Shown piece after piece: positions 54,532 to 63,545 of a stretch of DNA of 64,000 nt (its first letter is position 1; each line of letters opens with the position of its first letter). The stretch is from positions 1-64,000 of the forward strand of contig DODZ01000020.1 in assembly GCA_003524145.1 (NCBI GenBank), written 5' to 3'. The position numbers were made by a program, and so were the translations under genes. The stretch comes from Candidatus Apopatosoma intestinale (GTDB taxonomy: Bacteria > Bacillota > Clostridia > Oscillospirales > CAG-272). Below the pieces are notes generated by a model. It worked only from the letters and a program-made list of their open reading frames with translations, had not been told where the DNA came from and did not search any database.

Positions 54532-55439
54532 TTTGGACGCAGATTAAAGTAAAATGCAACGTCACCGACCTTGAGACGGTGAGCGCCGTAATGTCGATGC
54601 TCGACAATTTCATAATGACGGAGGACTATCGCGATATCGATACGGAGCTGAAGAGCGTATACGGAGACCTGATAGACGAGAGCATACTGAAAGCCGATAA
54701 GACAAAAGGCTCATGCAGTGTATTTGTGCCGGAGGAAAAGAACGCCGCCGAGTATATCTCGTATATAAACGAGCGCCTGCCGATGCTCGGCATAGCTTAT
54801 GAGACGGAGATAATAAACACCGCCGACGAGGAATGGTCAACGGCTTGGAAAAAGTATTATAAGCCTACCCCGATAGGCGAAAAAATAGTCATAGTTCCGA
54901 GTTGGGAGCATTATGATAAAAAGGACGGGGAGATAATAATAGATATGGACCCCGGCATGGCTTTCGGCACGGGCACTCATGAGACGACGCGTCTCTGCGC
55001 CTCGCTTCTCGAAAAGTATATCAAGTCGGGCGATAAGATGCTCGATGTAGGCAGCGGCAGCGGCATACTTGCCATCTGCGGAGCGAAGCTCGGTGCTTCC
55101 TCCTGCTTTGCCTGCGATATAGACCCCGTGGCTGTCCGCACGGAAAAGGAAAATTTCGAGCGTAATAATTGCGGCAATGTGACCTGTGCGGTTTCAGATC
55201 TGCTTGCGGGCGTCCCCGATGAAAAATACGATATCGTGACGGCAAATATCGTTGCCGACATCATAATCCGTCTCGCTCCCGATGTCGGCAGATATATGAA
55301 GAACGGCGCACATATCATCGTCTCCGGCATAATCAGCGAGCGCGAGCACGAGGTAGACCGCGCGATGACCGAAAACGGCTTTACAAAGGTCGAGGTGCTC
55401 TATGACGGCGGCTGGTGCGCCGAGGTTTTCCGCAAATAA
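54528..55439 (+). CDS. prmA: Ribosomal protein L11 methyltransferase
   Basis: 303 residues. N-terminal substrate domain starting [10 protein letters not shown] (GTG start overlapping the dnaJ stop), then a Rossmann methyltransferase: [69 protein letters not shown]. Trimethylates ribosomal protein L11. Place after dnaJ is common in Bacillota. Confidence 0.96.
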   Translation: MIWTQIKVKCNVTDLETVSAVMSMLDNFIMTEDYRDIDTELKSVYGDLIDESILKADKTKGSCSVFVPEEKNAAEYISYINERLPMLGIAYETEIINTADEEWSTAWKKYYKPTPIGEKIVIVPSWEHYDKKDGEIIIDMDPGMAFGTGTHETTRLCASLLEKYIKSGDKMLDVGSGSGILAICGAKLGASSCFACDIDPVAVRTEKENFERNNCGNVTCAVSDLLAGVPDEKYDIVTANIVADIIIRLAPDVGRYMKNGAHIIVSGIISEREHEVDRAMTENGFTKVEVLYDGGWCAEVFRK

Positions 55440-55464
55440 CGCGCAATTTTGCCATGCTTATGCG

Positions 55465-55500
55465 ATATTTATAAAAATAATAGGTGTTTTTTATAAATAT
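55465..55500 (+). repeat. AT-rich inverted repeat after prmA
   Basis: ATATTTATAAAAA and TTTTTTATAAATAT pair perfectly over 13 bp around a 9-nt loop. No GC-rich stem, so termination would be weak. Confidence 0.5.
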
Positions 55501-55524
55501 TGAGGAAAAATTTTCATAAATACT

Positions 55525-55553
55525 TTGACAAACGGCTTATTTTGTTGTATAAT
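55525..55553 (+). promoter_or_regulatory. Promoter of rsmE
   Basis: -35 TTGACA (55525-55530), 17-nt spacer, -10 TATAAT (55548-55553), both perfect. It gives rsmE a promoter of its own and a leader of about 135 nt. Confidence 0.88.
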
Positions 55554-55571
55554 ACAGAAAGGACTGCAAAA

Positions 55572-55650
55572 TAAGCCGCGATTTATTCCGTTCATTGCCT
55601 TTTATCCGGGCATGCGGCTTTTATGCGAAGGTTTTTATCTTCGCATATTT
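55572..55650 (+). promoter_or_regulatory. Structured leader of rsmE with terminator-like hairpins
   Basis: AAGCCGC pairs with GCGGCTT about 30 nt later, and just behind it TATGCGAAG pairs with CTTCGCATA followed by TTTTG. The second hairpin looks like a weak terminator inside the leader. No known riboswitch motif is recognised. Confidence 0.45.
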
Positions 55651-55694
55651 TGCGTAAAAAAGCAAACGCTCCGATATGAGAGGAGGGAAATACC

Positions 55695-56435
55695 GTGCCG
55701 AGATTTTTTGTGCCGCCGAGCCAGATTTACGATGATGAGATAGTCATTCTCGGCGATGACGCACGGCATATCATTTCGTCGCTCCGTATGCGTGAGGGCG
55801 AGGAGATAACCGTCTGCGATATGAACAGGCGCGATTATTTCTGCCGGATATCCACAGCCTTTGACGGGCTTGTCCGTGCGACAGTACTGGGCGAGGCACC
55901 GTCGAAAACGGAATTTCCCATGAAGATAAGGCTTTTTCAATCTGTTCCGAAGGGCGATAAATTTGAATATATAGTCCAGAAATCCGTTGAGATGGGCATA
56001 TGCGAAATAATTCCGGTTTTTTCCGCGAGATGCGTGGTGAAACCCGAGCTTACAAGAGAAGCAAAGAAGCTCGAGCGATATCGGCGCATAGCGTACGAGG
56101 CGGCAAAGCAATGCGGCAGAGGAATAATACCTGCCGTCTGCTCACCGATGAGCTTTGCTACGGCGGTCGGAGCCTGTTGTGCGGACGGGACAGCGCTCAT
56201 CTGCTATGAGGGAGAGCATAATTTTTCGCTCCGTCAGGCTTTTGAGGCAAGAAAATCCGACAGGGCAACGCCGATTTCGTTTTTCATAGGACCCGAGGGC
56301 GGCTACTCAGAGGAAGAGATAGAACTGGCGGAGAGCGTAGGCATACGCCCCGTTTCACTCGGAAACAGAATATTACGCTGCGAGACAGCTTCGGGTTTTG
56401 CTCTCGCGTGCGCAGCTTTCGCATTTGAGCTTTAA
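55695..56435 (+). CDS. rsmE: 16S rRNA (uracil-1498-N3) methyltransferase
   Basis: 246 residues. Starts PRFFVPPSQI; the SPOUT-type C-terminal knot is clear: FFIGPEGGYSEEEIELAES and SLGNRILRCETASGFALACAAF. RIFQSVPKGDKFE-like and QKSVEMGICEIIPVFSARCV are family stretches. Methylates U1498 of 16S rRNA. GTG start with GAGGAGGG 8 nt ahead. Usually in the dnaJ-prmA operon; here it also has its own strong promoter. Confidence 0.95.
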   Translation: MPRFFVPPSQIYDDEIVILGDDARHIISSLRMREGEEITVCDMNRRDYFCRISTAFDGLVRATVLGEAPSKTEFPMKIRLFQSVPKGDKFEYIVQKSVEMGICEIIPVFSARCVVKPELTREAKKLERYRRIAYEAAKQCGRGIIPAVCSPMSFATAVGACCADGTALICYEGEHNFSLRQAFEARKSDRATPISFFIGPEGGYSEEEIELAESVGIRPVSLGNRILRCETASGFALACAAFAFEL

Positions 56436-56496
56436 GCCTTCCGTGCGGCGAACGGAGGCAAAAAAACATTAAAATTTTATCGCCGAGAAATGGAAA

Positions 56497-57294
56497 ATGG
56501 ATATGAACACCAAAGAAAACAAGAAGTATAATGCAAAGGCGGAGGAGACTGCCATCTACAGAGTCATTGCGCTTATTTTTGTCGCCATGGCGGGCTTCGG
56601 AGCGCTGACTCTGCTCGACAAATACAAGTCTAAGCTTTTTTCTTACATCATAATAAACGACAAGCCTGCGGTATCCGCTATCACGCTTATCATCATAGCT
56701 CTCGCTGTGATTGCTGCTCTTTCGGTGGTATACTATATATGCACAAGGAAGAAAGGGAAGGATGAATCAGGCAAGGTTGTCACCTCCTTCGGAATTATGA
56801 GCTCAGCTGTTTTCGTGCTTGTTTCGTTTGTGCTGATACGCTTCCTTTCAAACGCGATGATAAAGGTTCAGGTGCTTTTCTTTGCGGCTGTCCTGCTTGC
56901 TTTCCTTTATAATATATGCGCAAGAAGCTTCTTTGAGTTTTCGCTTTTCTCCGTTGTTTCCGGCGCCGCTCTCTACTACGCCGGAAGCTCCGCAAACTAC
57001 GGTCTTGACAAGGCGCTCGAGATAATATCCAAAATCTATGTTTTCGCCGCTCCCGTGGCTATTATCGTTCTCATGCTCATTTCCGGCAAGAAGGGCGTGA
57101 AGCTCTTCGGTAAGACGACGGAAAAAAGAGAGGACGCAAAGTTCTATAATGTATTCTGGGTCATCATGGCGGTGCTCCTCGCGGCATTTGCGGCTATATG
57201 TATGGCAGTGAATTTCGTGACAGTGTATCTTATAATAGCATTTTTCGTAATATATCTTGCTCTTGGTATATTCTGCACTATTAAAATGATGTGA
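56497..57294 (+). CDS. Multi-pass membrane protein of unknown function
   Basis: 265 residues with about seven or eight hydrophobic helices (first about 22-40, IYRVIALIFVAMAGFGAL; others at SAITLIIIALAVIAALSVVYYI, VLFFAAVLLAFLYNI, YVFAAPVAIIVLMLI, FWVIMAVLLAAFAAI). A charged cytosolic start (NTKENKKYNAKAEE) precedes the first helix. I do not recognise the family. It follows rsmE by 61 nt without a clear promoter or ribosome binding site, so expression may depend on read-through. A promoter for the next gene lies behind it. Confidence 0.65.
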   Translation: MDMNTKENKKYNAKAEETAIYRVIALIFVAMAGFGALTLLDKYKSKLFSYIIINDKPAVSAITLIIIALAVIAALSVVYYICTRKKGKDESGKVVTSFGIMSSAVFVLVSFVLIRFLSNAMIKVQVLFFAAVLLAFLYNICARSFFEFSLFSVVSGAALYYAGSSANYGLDKALEIISKIYVFAAPVAIIVLMLISGKKGVKLFGKTTEKREDAKFYNVFWVIMAVLLAAFAAICMAVNFVTVYLIIAFFVIYLALGIFCTIKMM

Positions 57295-57320
57295 ATTTAG
57301 ATATTTTTACGAAAAAACTA

Positions 57321-57349
57321 TTGAAATTTCACAAATTTTGAGTTAGAAT
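57321..57349 (+). promoter_or_regulatory. Promoter of the CdaR-type regulator gene
   Basis: -35 TTGAAA (57321-57326), 17-nt spacer, -10 TAGAAT (57344-57349). Confidence 0.75.
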
Positions 57350-57414
57350 ATGTATATATGTTAAAAAGTGTTGCAAACTGACGAAATTCGTCGTTGCAGG
57401 AGGAGAAGATAAAT

Positions 57415-58500
57415 ATGTCGAGCAGATTGTTTCAGGGCGTTATCCATCAGATGAAGGATGCCATAGGAAGAACGATAGGCGTCATAGATGACAATGCGGT
57501 CATAGTTGCCTGCAGTGATCTCATGAAGATCGGTGAAACGAGGCAGAATATCAAAGAAGAGATGAGCTATGTCTCCGATGTCGTGACATACGGCGGTTTT
57601 ACCTACAGACCTATGTCTCAGGATACAAATTCGGAGTATATCGTATTTATTCAGGGAGAGGATGAGTTGGCATCGCAGATGTCCAGCGTGCTTGCCGTCG
57701 CTCTGAATAATATCAAAAACTACCATGATGATAAATACGACAAGACATCGTTTATAAAGAATGTGCTTCTCGACAATGTTCTCCCGGGAGATATGTATAT
57801 AAGAAGCAAGGAGCTGAACTTTGCCTCGGACGTATGGCGCGTGGTTTTCCTCATCAAGTTCGGCTCTAATACGGAGACCTCGCCTTTTGATATAATCCAG
57901 AATATGTTTCCGAACTCAAATCAGGATTATGTAATCAGCACAGGCGAGCGCGATATCGTTCTCGTCCGCGAGCTGAAGCCGGATACCGAGCTTGCCGAGC
58001 TGGAAAAGACGGCGACGGAGATAGTCGATACTCTGGCATCGGAGTTTTATGCCAAGATTTCCATCGGCATAGGCAGCCCTGCGGAGAATATCAAGGATAT
58101 CTCGCGCTCCTACAGAGAGGCACAGGCGGCGCTTGAGGTCGGTCACATCTTCGATTCCGACAAGAGAATAGTAAGCTATGAGAATCTCGGCATAGGCAGA
58201 CTTATCTATCAGCTTCCCGTGACACTCTGCGAAATATTCTTAAACGAAGTTTTCCAGAAGGGTTCAATAGACGCTCTTGACCGCGAGACTCTCTCGACTA
58301 TTCAGAGCTTTTTTGAGAACAATCTCAATGTTTCCGAGACATCGAGAAAGATGTTTGTACACAGAAACACGCTTGTCTACAGACTCGACAAGATAAAGAA
58401 GATAACAGGTCTCGACCTGCGCGAATTTGAAAACGCGATCACCTTCAAGGTGGCTTTGATGGTCAGAAGCTACCTGAATTCGAAAAACAACAGATATTGA
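57415..58500 (+). CDS. CdaR/PucR-family transcriptional regulator
   Basis: 361 residues. N-terminal sensor-like part (ISO: GRTIGVIDDNAVIVACSD), a middle GGDEF-like region (KISIGIGSPAENIKDISRSYREAQAALEVG) and the C-terminal PucR helix-turn-helix (NLNVSETSRKMFVHRNTLVYRLDKIKKITGLDLR). Members respond to sugar diacids, purines or amino acids; the signal is unknown here. ATG 57415 behind AGGAGGAG; the TTG upstream overlaps that site. Monocistronic: own promoter before it and a hairpin after it. Confidence 0.88.
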   Translation: MSSRLFQGVIHQMKDAIGRTIGVIDDNAVIVACSDLMKIGETRQNIKEEMSYVSDVVTYGGFTYRPMSQDTNSEYIVFIQGEDELASQMSSVLAVALNNIKNYHDDKYDKTSFIKNVLLDNVLPGDMYIRSKELNFASDVWRVVFLIKFGSNTETSPFDIIQNMFPNSNQDYVISTGERDIVLVRELKPDTELAELEKTATEIVDTLASEFYAKISIGIGSPAENIKDISRSYREAQAALEVGHIFDSDKRIVSYENLGIGRLIYQLPVTLCEIFLNEVFQKGSIDALDRETLSTIQSFFENNLNVSETSRKMFVHRNTLVYRLDKIKKITGLDLREFENAITFKVALMVRSYLNSKNNRY

Positions 58501-58511
58501 TACAGACTCCG

Positions 58512-58544
58512 GAGCGAACCGTTTGAATATCGGGTCGCTCTTTT
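58512..58544 (+). terminator. Terminator after the CdaR-type gene
   Basis: Stem GAGCGAACC with GGGTCGCTC (one mismatch), then TTTT. A second small hairpin (GGCGG / CCGCC) follows before the protease gene. Confidence 0.6.
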
Positions 58545-58610
58545 GCGGAATAATCGGCGGATTTTCCCGCCGCCTATTCTCTGAATATGATTTTTATACG
58601 GAGATTTTTT

Positions 58611-59960
58611 ATGGAAAACAATATTGAAAACACCAATAATCGCGAAAACATCGATGGCATGGAGCAGGTGACTCCCTCAGACAATACGGCTTCTCACGAA
58701 AATACGGCAGGGGCACCCGCATATGCGGATGTGAAGATCAATGCGAGAAATCCGAAGAAGATTTCTCTTGTACTTTCGATATTTCTCATTGTGCTTGCAG
58801 TGCTGATAACCTTTCAGACGACATATATCATCGCGAGTGTCAATTACAGCGCAAAGCTGAACGAAGAGCGCGGAGAGCTGGCAAAATACAAAGATCTTTT
58901 CGATATGATAGATATTTTCAAGAAAAATTATATCTATGATGTTGACAGCGACGCGATAAACGACGCGCTCCTTCATGCATATGCCTATTACTCGGGCGAC
59001 GACTATGCGGTTTATTACAACGCGGAGGAATGGGCTGATTTTTCTGCCAAAATGAGCGGAAACTCTGTCGGTATAGGCGTTTATATAACGCAGACAGACG
59101 ACGGCATAGAGGTGGTTTATGTAATGCAGTCGAGTCCCGCGATGGAAGCGGGAATGAAAAAGGGCGATGTGATAGTAGCCGTCGACGGCAAGCGTATCGC
59201 CGATATCGGCTACAATGAGGCGGTCAGCCTTGTCGCCGGCACTGCGGGAACAAAGGTGACGCTTGCGATAAGACGCGACGGTGCCGAGCAGGACATTTCA
59301 GTTACACGAAATAACTATGAGGCGCAGACGGTAATCTCGTATATGTACGAGCGCGAGGGCAAAAAGATAGGCTATATCAATATAACAAACTTTTATTCGG
59401 TTACGCCGAAGCAATTTGAAGAGGCTGTAAAAGCGGCGTTGGACAGCGGCTGTGAGAGCCTGATATTCGATGTCCGCGGAAATCCCGGCGGCGAGCTTTC
59501 CGCAGTATGCTCGATGCTCGATTATCTGCTTCCGGAGGGACCGATAGTCCGTATCTTCGGCAAAAAGGACGATAAGCTTGTTCTCGAGCAGACATACAAA
59601 TCCGGCGCGAGCGAGATAGATGTACCGATGGTGATTCTCGCAAACGAAAACTCGGCTTCGGCGGCGGAGCTTTTCACCTCGGCACTGCGCGACTACGGTA
59701 AGGTGACAATAGTCGGAGCGAATACCTTCGGCAAGGGCTGCGGTCAGAGCGGCTTCGGCGTGGGAAGCGGTGTTCTTATGCTCACATCGTTCCTCTATGC
59801 ACCGCCTTTCTCTGAAAATTATGACGGTGAGGGAATAGCGCCGGATATCGCAGTAGAAATTGCAGAAGAATACAAAAACAGAAATCTGATGACTCTCACC
59901 GAGGATGAAGACGCACAGCTGAAAACGGCTCTCGATGAGGCTTACTCAAAAATCAAATAA
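58611..59960 (+). CDS. S41-family C-terminal processing peptidase
   Basis: 449 residues. A cytosolic polar start (50 residues, Asn/Thr-rich), one membrane helix (about 52-76, SLVLSIFLIVLAVLITFQTTYIIA), then a PDZ domain (MEAGMKKGDVIVAVDGKRIADI) and the S41 catalytic domain. The Ser lies in LANENSASAAELF (about 344-352) and the Lys in FGKGCGQ (about 373). The protease should act outside the membrane on secreted or wall proteins. The start is ATG 58611 behind CGGAG. Confidence 0.93.
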   Translation: MENNIENTNNRENIDGMEQVTPSDNTASHENTAGAPAYADVKINARNPKKISLVLSIFLIVLAVLITFQTTYIIASVNYSAKLNEERGELAKYKDLFDMIDIFKKNYIYDVDSDAINDALLHAYAYYSGDDYAVYYNAEEWADFSAKMSGNSVGIGVYITQTDDGIEVVYVMQSSPAMEAGMKKGDVIVAVDGKRIADIGYNEAVSLVAGTAGTKVTLAIRRDGAEQDISVTRNNYEAQTVISYMYEREGKKIGYINITNFYSVTPKQFEEAVKAALDSGCESLIFDVRGNPGGELSAVCSMLDYLLPEGPIVRIFGKKDDKLVLEQTYKSGASEIDVPMVILANENSASAAELFTSALRDYGKVTIVGANTFGKGCGQSGFGVGSGVLMLTSFLYAPPFSENYDGEGIAPDIAVEIAEEYKNRNLMTLTEDEDAQLKTALDEAYSKIK

Positions 59961-60011
59961 AACGTAATAAATAAACTATTTAAATAATTATCAAAAGGGA
60001 GATATTCTGAA

Positions 60012-60488
60012 ATGGCAAAACAAATCGTAATGACGGAAAGCGGACTTGAAAAGCTCAAGGAAGAGCTTGACTTTCTGAAAAGCGTAAAGCGCAAAGAGGC
60101 GGCTGAGAATGTAGGCATAGCACGCTCCTTCGGCGACCTTTCCGAAAACAGTGAATATGACGAGGCTAAAAATGAGCAGGCTAAGGTCGAGGCGCAGATA
60201 GCCGAGCTTGAGGAAACTATCAAACATGTCACTGTTATTTCCGACAGTGAGATACAGACGGATTCCGTAAGACCCGGCGTCACAGTCGGCGTGCTCGATA
60301 TGGAATTTGATGAAGAGGACGAATTTATGATAGTAAATTCTCATGAGGTTGATCCTGTGGCGAGAAAAATATCCGATCAGTCTCCGATAGGCAAGGCTCT
60401 CATCGGCGCAAAGGTCGGCGATGTGGTGACAGTGGAGGTTCCCGACGGCACGGCACAATTCAAGATACTGAAGATAACAAGAAACTAA
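60012..60488 (+). CDS. greA: Transcription elongation factor GreA
   Basis: 158 residues. N-terminal antiparallel coiled coil with the acidic tip (ARSFGDLSENSEYDEAKNEQ) that reaches the RNA polymerase active site, and the C-terminal FKBP-like domain (DEFMIVNSHEVDP...ISDQSPIGKALIGAKVGDVV). Rescues backtracked polymerase by transcript cleavage. 26 nt before lysS, a common pair in Bacillota. Confidence 0.97.
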   Translation: MAKQIVMTESGLEKLKEELDFLKSVKRKEAAENVGIARSFGDLSENSEYDEAKNEQAKVEAQIAELEETIKHVTVISDSEIQTDSVRPGVTVGVLDMEFDEEDEFMIVNSHEVDPVARKISDQSPIGKALIGAKVGDVVTVEVPDGTAQFKILKITRN

Positions 60489-60514
60489 ACTGAAAATATC
60501 GAGGAGAAACCGAA

Positions 60515-62470
60515 ATGGCAGAATTTGAAAATCAGAACAATGCGGCAGAAGAGCTGACCGAGGAAAAGGTAAACGAAATCCTTCAGATAAGACGCGACAA
60601 GCTCGCCGCGCTCAGAGCAGACGGAAAAGACCCCTTTACCGTAGTGAAATACGATATAAACGCACACGCGCTCGATATTAAAAACGACTTTGCCGGCTAC
60701 GAGGGCAAAAGTGTTTCCATAGCGGGCAGAATGATGAGCCGCCGCATAATGGGCAAGGCTTCATTTATGGATCTGCGCGACGGCACGGACAGGATACAGG
60801 TTTATGTAAAGCGCGACGATGTCGGCGAAGAGGAATATGCCGCCTTCAAAAAGTGCGATATCGGCGATATTTTCGGTGTTGATGGCGTTGTATTCCGCAC
60901 ACAGATGGGTGAAATATCCGTCCATGCAACAAAGATAATGCTTCTTTCCAAGTCTCTGCTCCCTCTTCCCGAGAAGTACCACGGACTCAAGGATACAGAC
61001 CTTCGCTATCGTCAGAGATACGTTGACCTTATAGTAAATCCCGAGGTTCGCGAAACCTTTGCAAAGCGTTCGGCTATAATCCGCGAGATACGCAGATTTC
61101 TCGATGACAAGGGCTTCTGCGAGGTTGAAACTCCCGTGCTTCATAATATCGCGGGCGGTGCTTCCGCACGTCCTTTCATCACGCATCACAATGCGCTCGA
61201 TATTCCCATGTATATGAGAATAGCTCTTGAGCTTCATCTGAAGCGCCTTATCGTCGGCGGCTTTGAGAAGGTTTATGAGATAGGCAGAGTTTTTCGCAAT
61301 GAGGGCATGGATACGAGACACAATCCCGAGTTTACCCTGCTCGAGCTTTATCAGGCATATACCGACTTTGAGGGAATAATGAACCTGACAGAGGAGCTTA
61401 TCCGTACTGTGGCAAAGAATGTCCTCGGTACGGAAAAGATAAGCTATGCCGGCATAGATATCGATCTCGAAAAGCCCTTTGCGAGAATGAAGATGGTTGA
61501 TGCCGTGAAGCTTTATTCGGGCGTTGATTTTGATAAGATTACCACTCTCGAGGAGGCAAGAGCCGCCGCAAAGGAGCATCATATCGAATATGAGGAGCGC
61601 CACAAGATAGGCGATATAATAAACCTCTTCTTCGACGAATATGTTGAGGAAAAGCTTATTCAGCCTACATTTATCACACATTATCCTGTTGAAATTTCTC
61701 CTCTTGCAAAGAAGGACCCCGCGGATACAAGATATACACAGCGCTTCGAACTTTTCATAGTCGGCAGAGAGCACGGAAACGCTTTCTCCGAGCTTAATGA
61801 CCCGATAGACCAGCGCGAGCGCTTTGAAGCGCAGGCGCTGCTCAAAGCGCAGGGCGACGAGGAGGCTTGCGATATAGACGACGACTATATCTGCGCACTC
61901 GAATACGGGCTTCCTCCCACGGGCGGTCTCGGCATAGGAATAGACAGACTCGTAATGCTTCTTACGGGAGAAGAAAATATTCGCGATGTTATCCTTTTCC
62001 CGACGATGAAGCCGCTTACGGACGGCAAAAAGAAGAACGACGAAGCAAAGGATGATGAGCCGAAGGCAGAGGAAAAATCCGAGCCCGAGGTCATTGATTT
62101 CTCAAAGGTTGAGATAGAGCCGCTTTTCAGGGATTATGTCGATTTTGAAACATTTGCAAAGTCGGATTTCAGAGCGGTCAAGGTGCTTGCCTGCGAGGCT
62201 GTTCCGAAGTCGAAGAAGCTCCTGAAATTTACTCTCGATGACGGCACCGGCGAAAACAGAACGATACTCAGCGGTATTCATCCCTTCTATGAGCCGGAGG
62301 AGCTTATCGGCAAAACCTGCATCGCCATTACAAATCTTCCTCCCAGAGCGATGATGGGCATAGAATCCTGCGGAATGCTTATAAGTGCGGTTCATCACGA
62401 GGAGGGCGAAGAGAAGCTCCATCTCCTGATGGTTGACAATCATATTCCCGCAGGCGCAAAGCTTTATTGA
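60515..62470 (+). CDS. lysS: Lysyl-tRNA synthetase (class II) fused to a C-terminal tRNA-binding domain
   Basis: 651 residues, about 150 more than usual. Residues 1 to about 500 are a complete class II LysRS: OB-fold ([24 protein letters not shown]), motif 2 ([23 protein letters not shown]) and motif 3 ([15 protein letters not shown]). A charged linker ([21 protein letters not shown]) leads into a second OB-fold of the Trbp111/EMAPII type, as at the MetRS C-terminus: [37 protein letters not shown] and [14 protein letters not shown]. This extra domain probably strengthens tRNA binding. It is not a frameshift: one frame runs through. Coupled loosely to greA. Confidence 0.95.
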   Translation: MAEFENQNNAAEELTEEKVNEILQIRRDKLAALRADGKDPFTVVKYDINAHALDIKNDFAGYEGKSVSIAGRMMSRRIMGKASFMDLRDGTDRIQVYVKRDDVGEEEYAAFKKCDIGDIFGVDGVVFRTQMGEISVHATKIMLLSKSLLPLPEKYHGLKDTDLRYRQRYVDLIVNPEVRETFAKRSAIIREIRRFLDDKGFCEVETPVLHNIAGGASARPFITHHNALDIPMYMRIALELHLKRLIVGGFEKVYEIGRVFRNEGMDTRHNPEFTLLELYQAYTDFEGIMNLTEELIRTVAKNVLGTEKISYAGIDIDLEKPFARMKMVDAVKLYSGVDFDKITTLEEARAAAKEHHIEYEERHKIGDIINLFFDEYVEEKLIQPTFITHYPVEISPLAKKDPADTRYTQRFELFIVGREHGNAFSELNDPIDQRERFEAQALLKAQGDEEACDIDDDYICALEYGLPPTGGLGIGIDRLVMLLTGEENIRDVILFPTMKPLTDGKKKNDEAKDDEPKAEEKSEPEVIDFSKVEIEPLFRDYVDFETFAKSDFRAVKVLACEAVPKSKKLLKFTLDDGTGENRTILSGIHPFYEPEELIGKTCIAITNLPPRAMMGIESCGMLISAVHHEEGEEKLHLLMVDNHIPAGAKLY

Positions 62471-62503
62471 AAGAAAAATACCGATTTATGAAAGGAGCAG
62501 GCT

Positions 62504-63142
62504 ATGAAAAAATGGCTTGAGAATTACTGGTACCATTACAAATGGCACACGCTTATCGGCGGTGCTGCGATAATTCTTGCCGTCGTGCTCATAGTCCAGC
62601 TTGCCGCAAAGGTAAATTACGATGCGCTTTTCATGTATGTCGGCGATGATTATATTTCGGCGGTGCAACATTCCGAGATAGTGAAAACTCTCGAAGATGT
62701 CTGCCCGGATACTACGGAAAACGGGAAAACGGAAATAAACTTTTCACGCACGGCATATGTCGGGAAGGCAACGAGTGCTTCGGATGCGCAGATAAATGCC
62801 GCAGGCGAGGACTTTCTTTCCACGATGCTCCATCAGCCGTATTATATCTATTTTATAAGAAAAGATGCCTACGAGCGCTGTAAGGACGCTTTCGTTCCGC
62901 TTTCCGATATTTTCGGCGAGAATATTCCCGAGAGTGCATACGACGACAAGGGAATAGCTTTCTCAAAAACCGCTTTTCATGATAGCAATCCGGCCTTTTC
63001 CTGCCTTTCCGACGATGTTGTGATAGCACTGAAGGAAAAGCCGTATATCTTTTCGATTTTCGGCAGGCAGAGGAGGGCGGAGGCGAAATCTTTTTCGGCA
63101 CATCTCGAAATTTTCAAAAGCATCGTGCTTTATGAAAAATAA
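62504..63142 (+). CDS. Membrane-anchored protein of unknown function
   Basis: 212 residues. Short cytosolic start (MKKWLENYWYHYKWHT), one membrane helix (about 16-34, LIGGAAIILAVVLIVQLA), then an external domain of about 175 residues (YDALFMYVGDDYISAVQ...). Proteins with this 'ENYWYHYKWHT' start are frequent in Clostridia; I know no function. No catalytic motif is seen. Ribosome binding site AAAGGAG. It is probably cotranscribed with greA and lysS, as only 33 nt separate it from lysS. Confidence 0.75.
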   Translation: MKKWLENYWYHYKWHTLIGGAAIILAVVLIVQLAAKVNYDALFMYVGDDYISAVQHSEIVKTLEDVCPDTTENGKTEINFSRTAYVGKATSASDAQINAAGEDFLSTMLHQPYYIYFIRKDAYERCKDAFVPLSDIFGENIPESAYDDKGIAFSKTAFHDSNPAFSCLSDDVVIALKEKPYIFSIFGRQRRAEAKSFSAHLEIFKSIVLYEK

Positions 63143-63175
63143 ATCGTTTTTTGTGAATAAAAATAAAGATTTATA

Positions 63176-63204
63176 TTGACAAATCTGCACTTTTATGATA
63201 TTAT
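63176..63204 (+). promoter_or_regulatory. Promoter of the tRNA cluster
   Basis: -35 TTGACA (63176-63181), 17-nt spacer, -10 TATTAT (63199-63204). The first tRNA starts 30 nt later. Confidence 0.85.
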
Positions 63205-63233
63205 GTATAGGCGTTCAAAAAAGAATGCCTACC

Positions 63234-63307
63234 GCGGGTGTAGTTCAATGGTAGAACTCCAGCCTTCCAAGCTGGTCGCGTGGGTTCGATTCCCATCATC
63301 CGCTCCA
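63234..63307 (+). tRNA. tRNA-Gly (anticodon TCC)
   Basis: 74 nt with encoded CCA. Acceptor GCGGGTG with CATCCGC, D-arm TAGTTCAATGGTAGAA, anticodon loop CTTCCAA, T-arm GGGTTCGATTCCC. Reads GGA and related Gly codons. Confidence 0.96.
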
Positions 63308-63309
63308 AT

Positions 63310-63386
63310 GTGCCTTTAGCTCAGCTGGATAGAGCAACTGCCTTCTAAGCAGTAGGTCGGGGGTTCGAGTCCCTCAAGGCACGCCA
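63310..63386 (+). tRNA. tRNA-Arg (anticodon TCT)
   Basis: 77 nt with encoded CCA. Acceptor GTGCCTT with AAGGCAC, D-arm TAGCTCAGCTGGATAGAGCA, anticodon loop CTTCTAA, T-arm GGGTTCGAGTCCC. Reads AGA/AGG. Separated from tRNA-Gly by 2 nt. Confidence 0.96.
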
Positions 63387-63389
63387 TAT

Positions 63390-63467
63390 GGTGGATATAG
63401 CGCAGTTGGTTAGCGCGTCAGGTTGTGGCCCTGAAGGCCGTCGGTTCGAATCCGATTATCCACCCCA
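63390..63467 (+). tRNA. tRNA-His (anticodon GTG)
   Basis: 78 nt with the extra G(-1) paired to discriminator C73, the identity mark of tRNA-His, and encoded CCA. Acceptor GTGGATA with TATCCAC, anticodon loop TTGTGGC, T-arm CGGTTCGAATCCG. Confidence 0.96.
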
Positions 63468-63471
63468 TACA

Positions 63472-63510
63472 AAAAAAGTGCGGCATATTTTATAATATGT
63501 CGCTTTTTTA
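63472..63510 (+). terminator. Terminator of the tRNA cluster
   Basis: Arms AAAAAGTGCGGCATATT and AATATGTCGCTTTTTT (one G-T pair) with a T run. Ends the three-tRNA transcript before the aminotransferase gene. Confidence 0.8.
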
Positions 63511-63545
63511 TGAAAATTTTTAATGATTTTTTTGGAGACAGAGAG

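Noticed and set aside
60489..60514. T-box or other RNA switch before lysS
   Set aside because: Only 26 nt separate greA and lysS; there is no room for a T-box and no T-box sequence.
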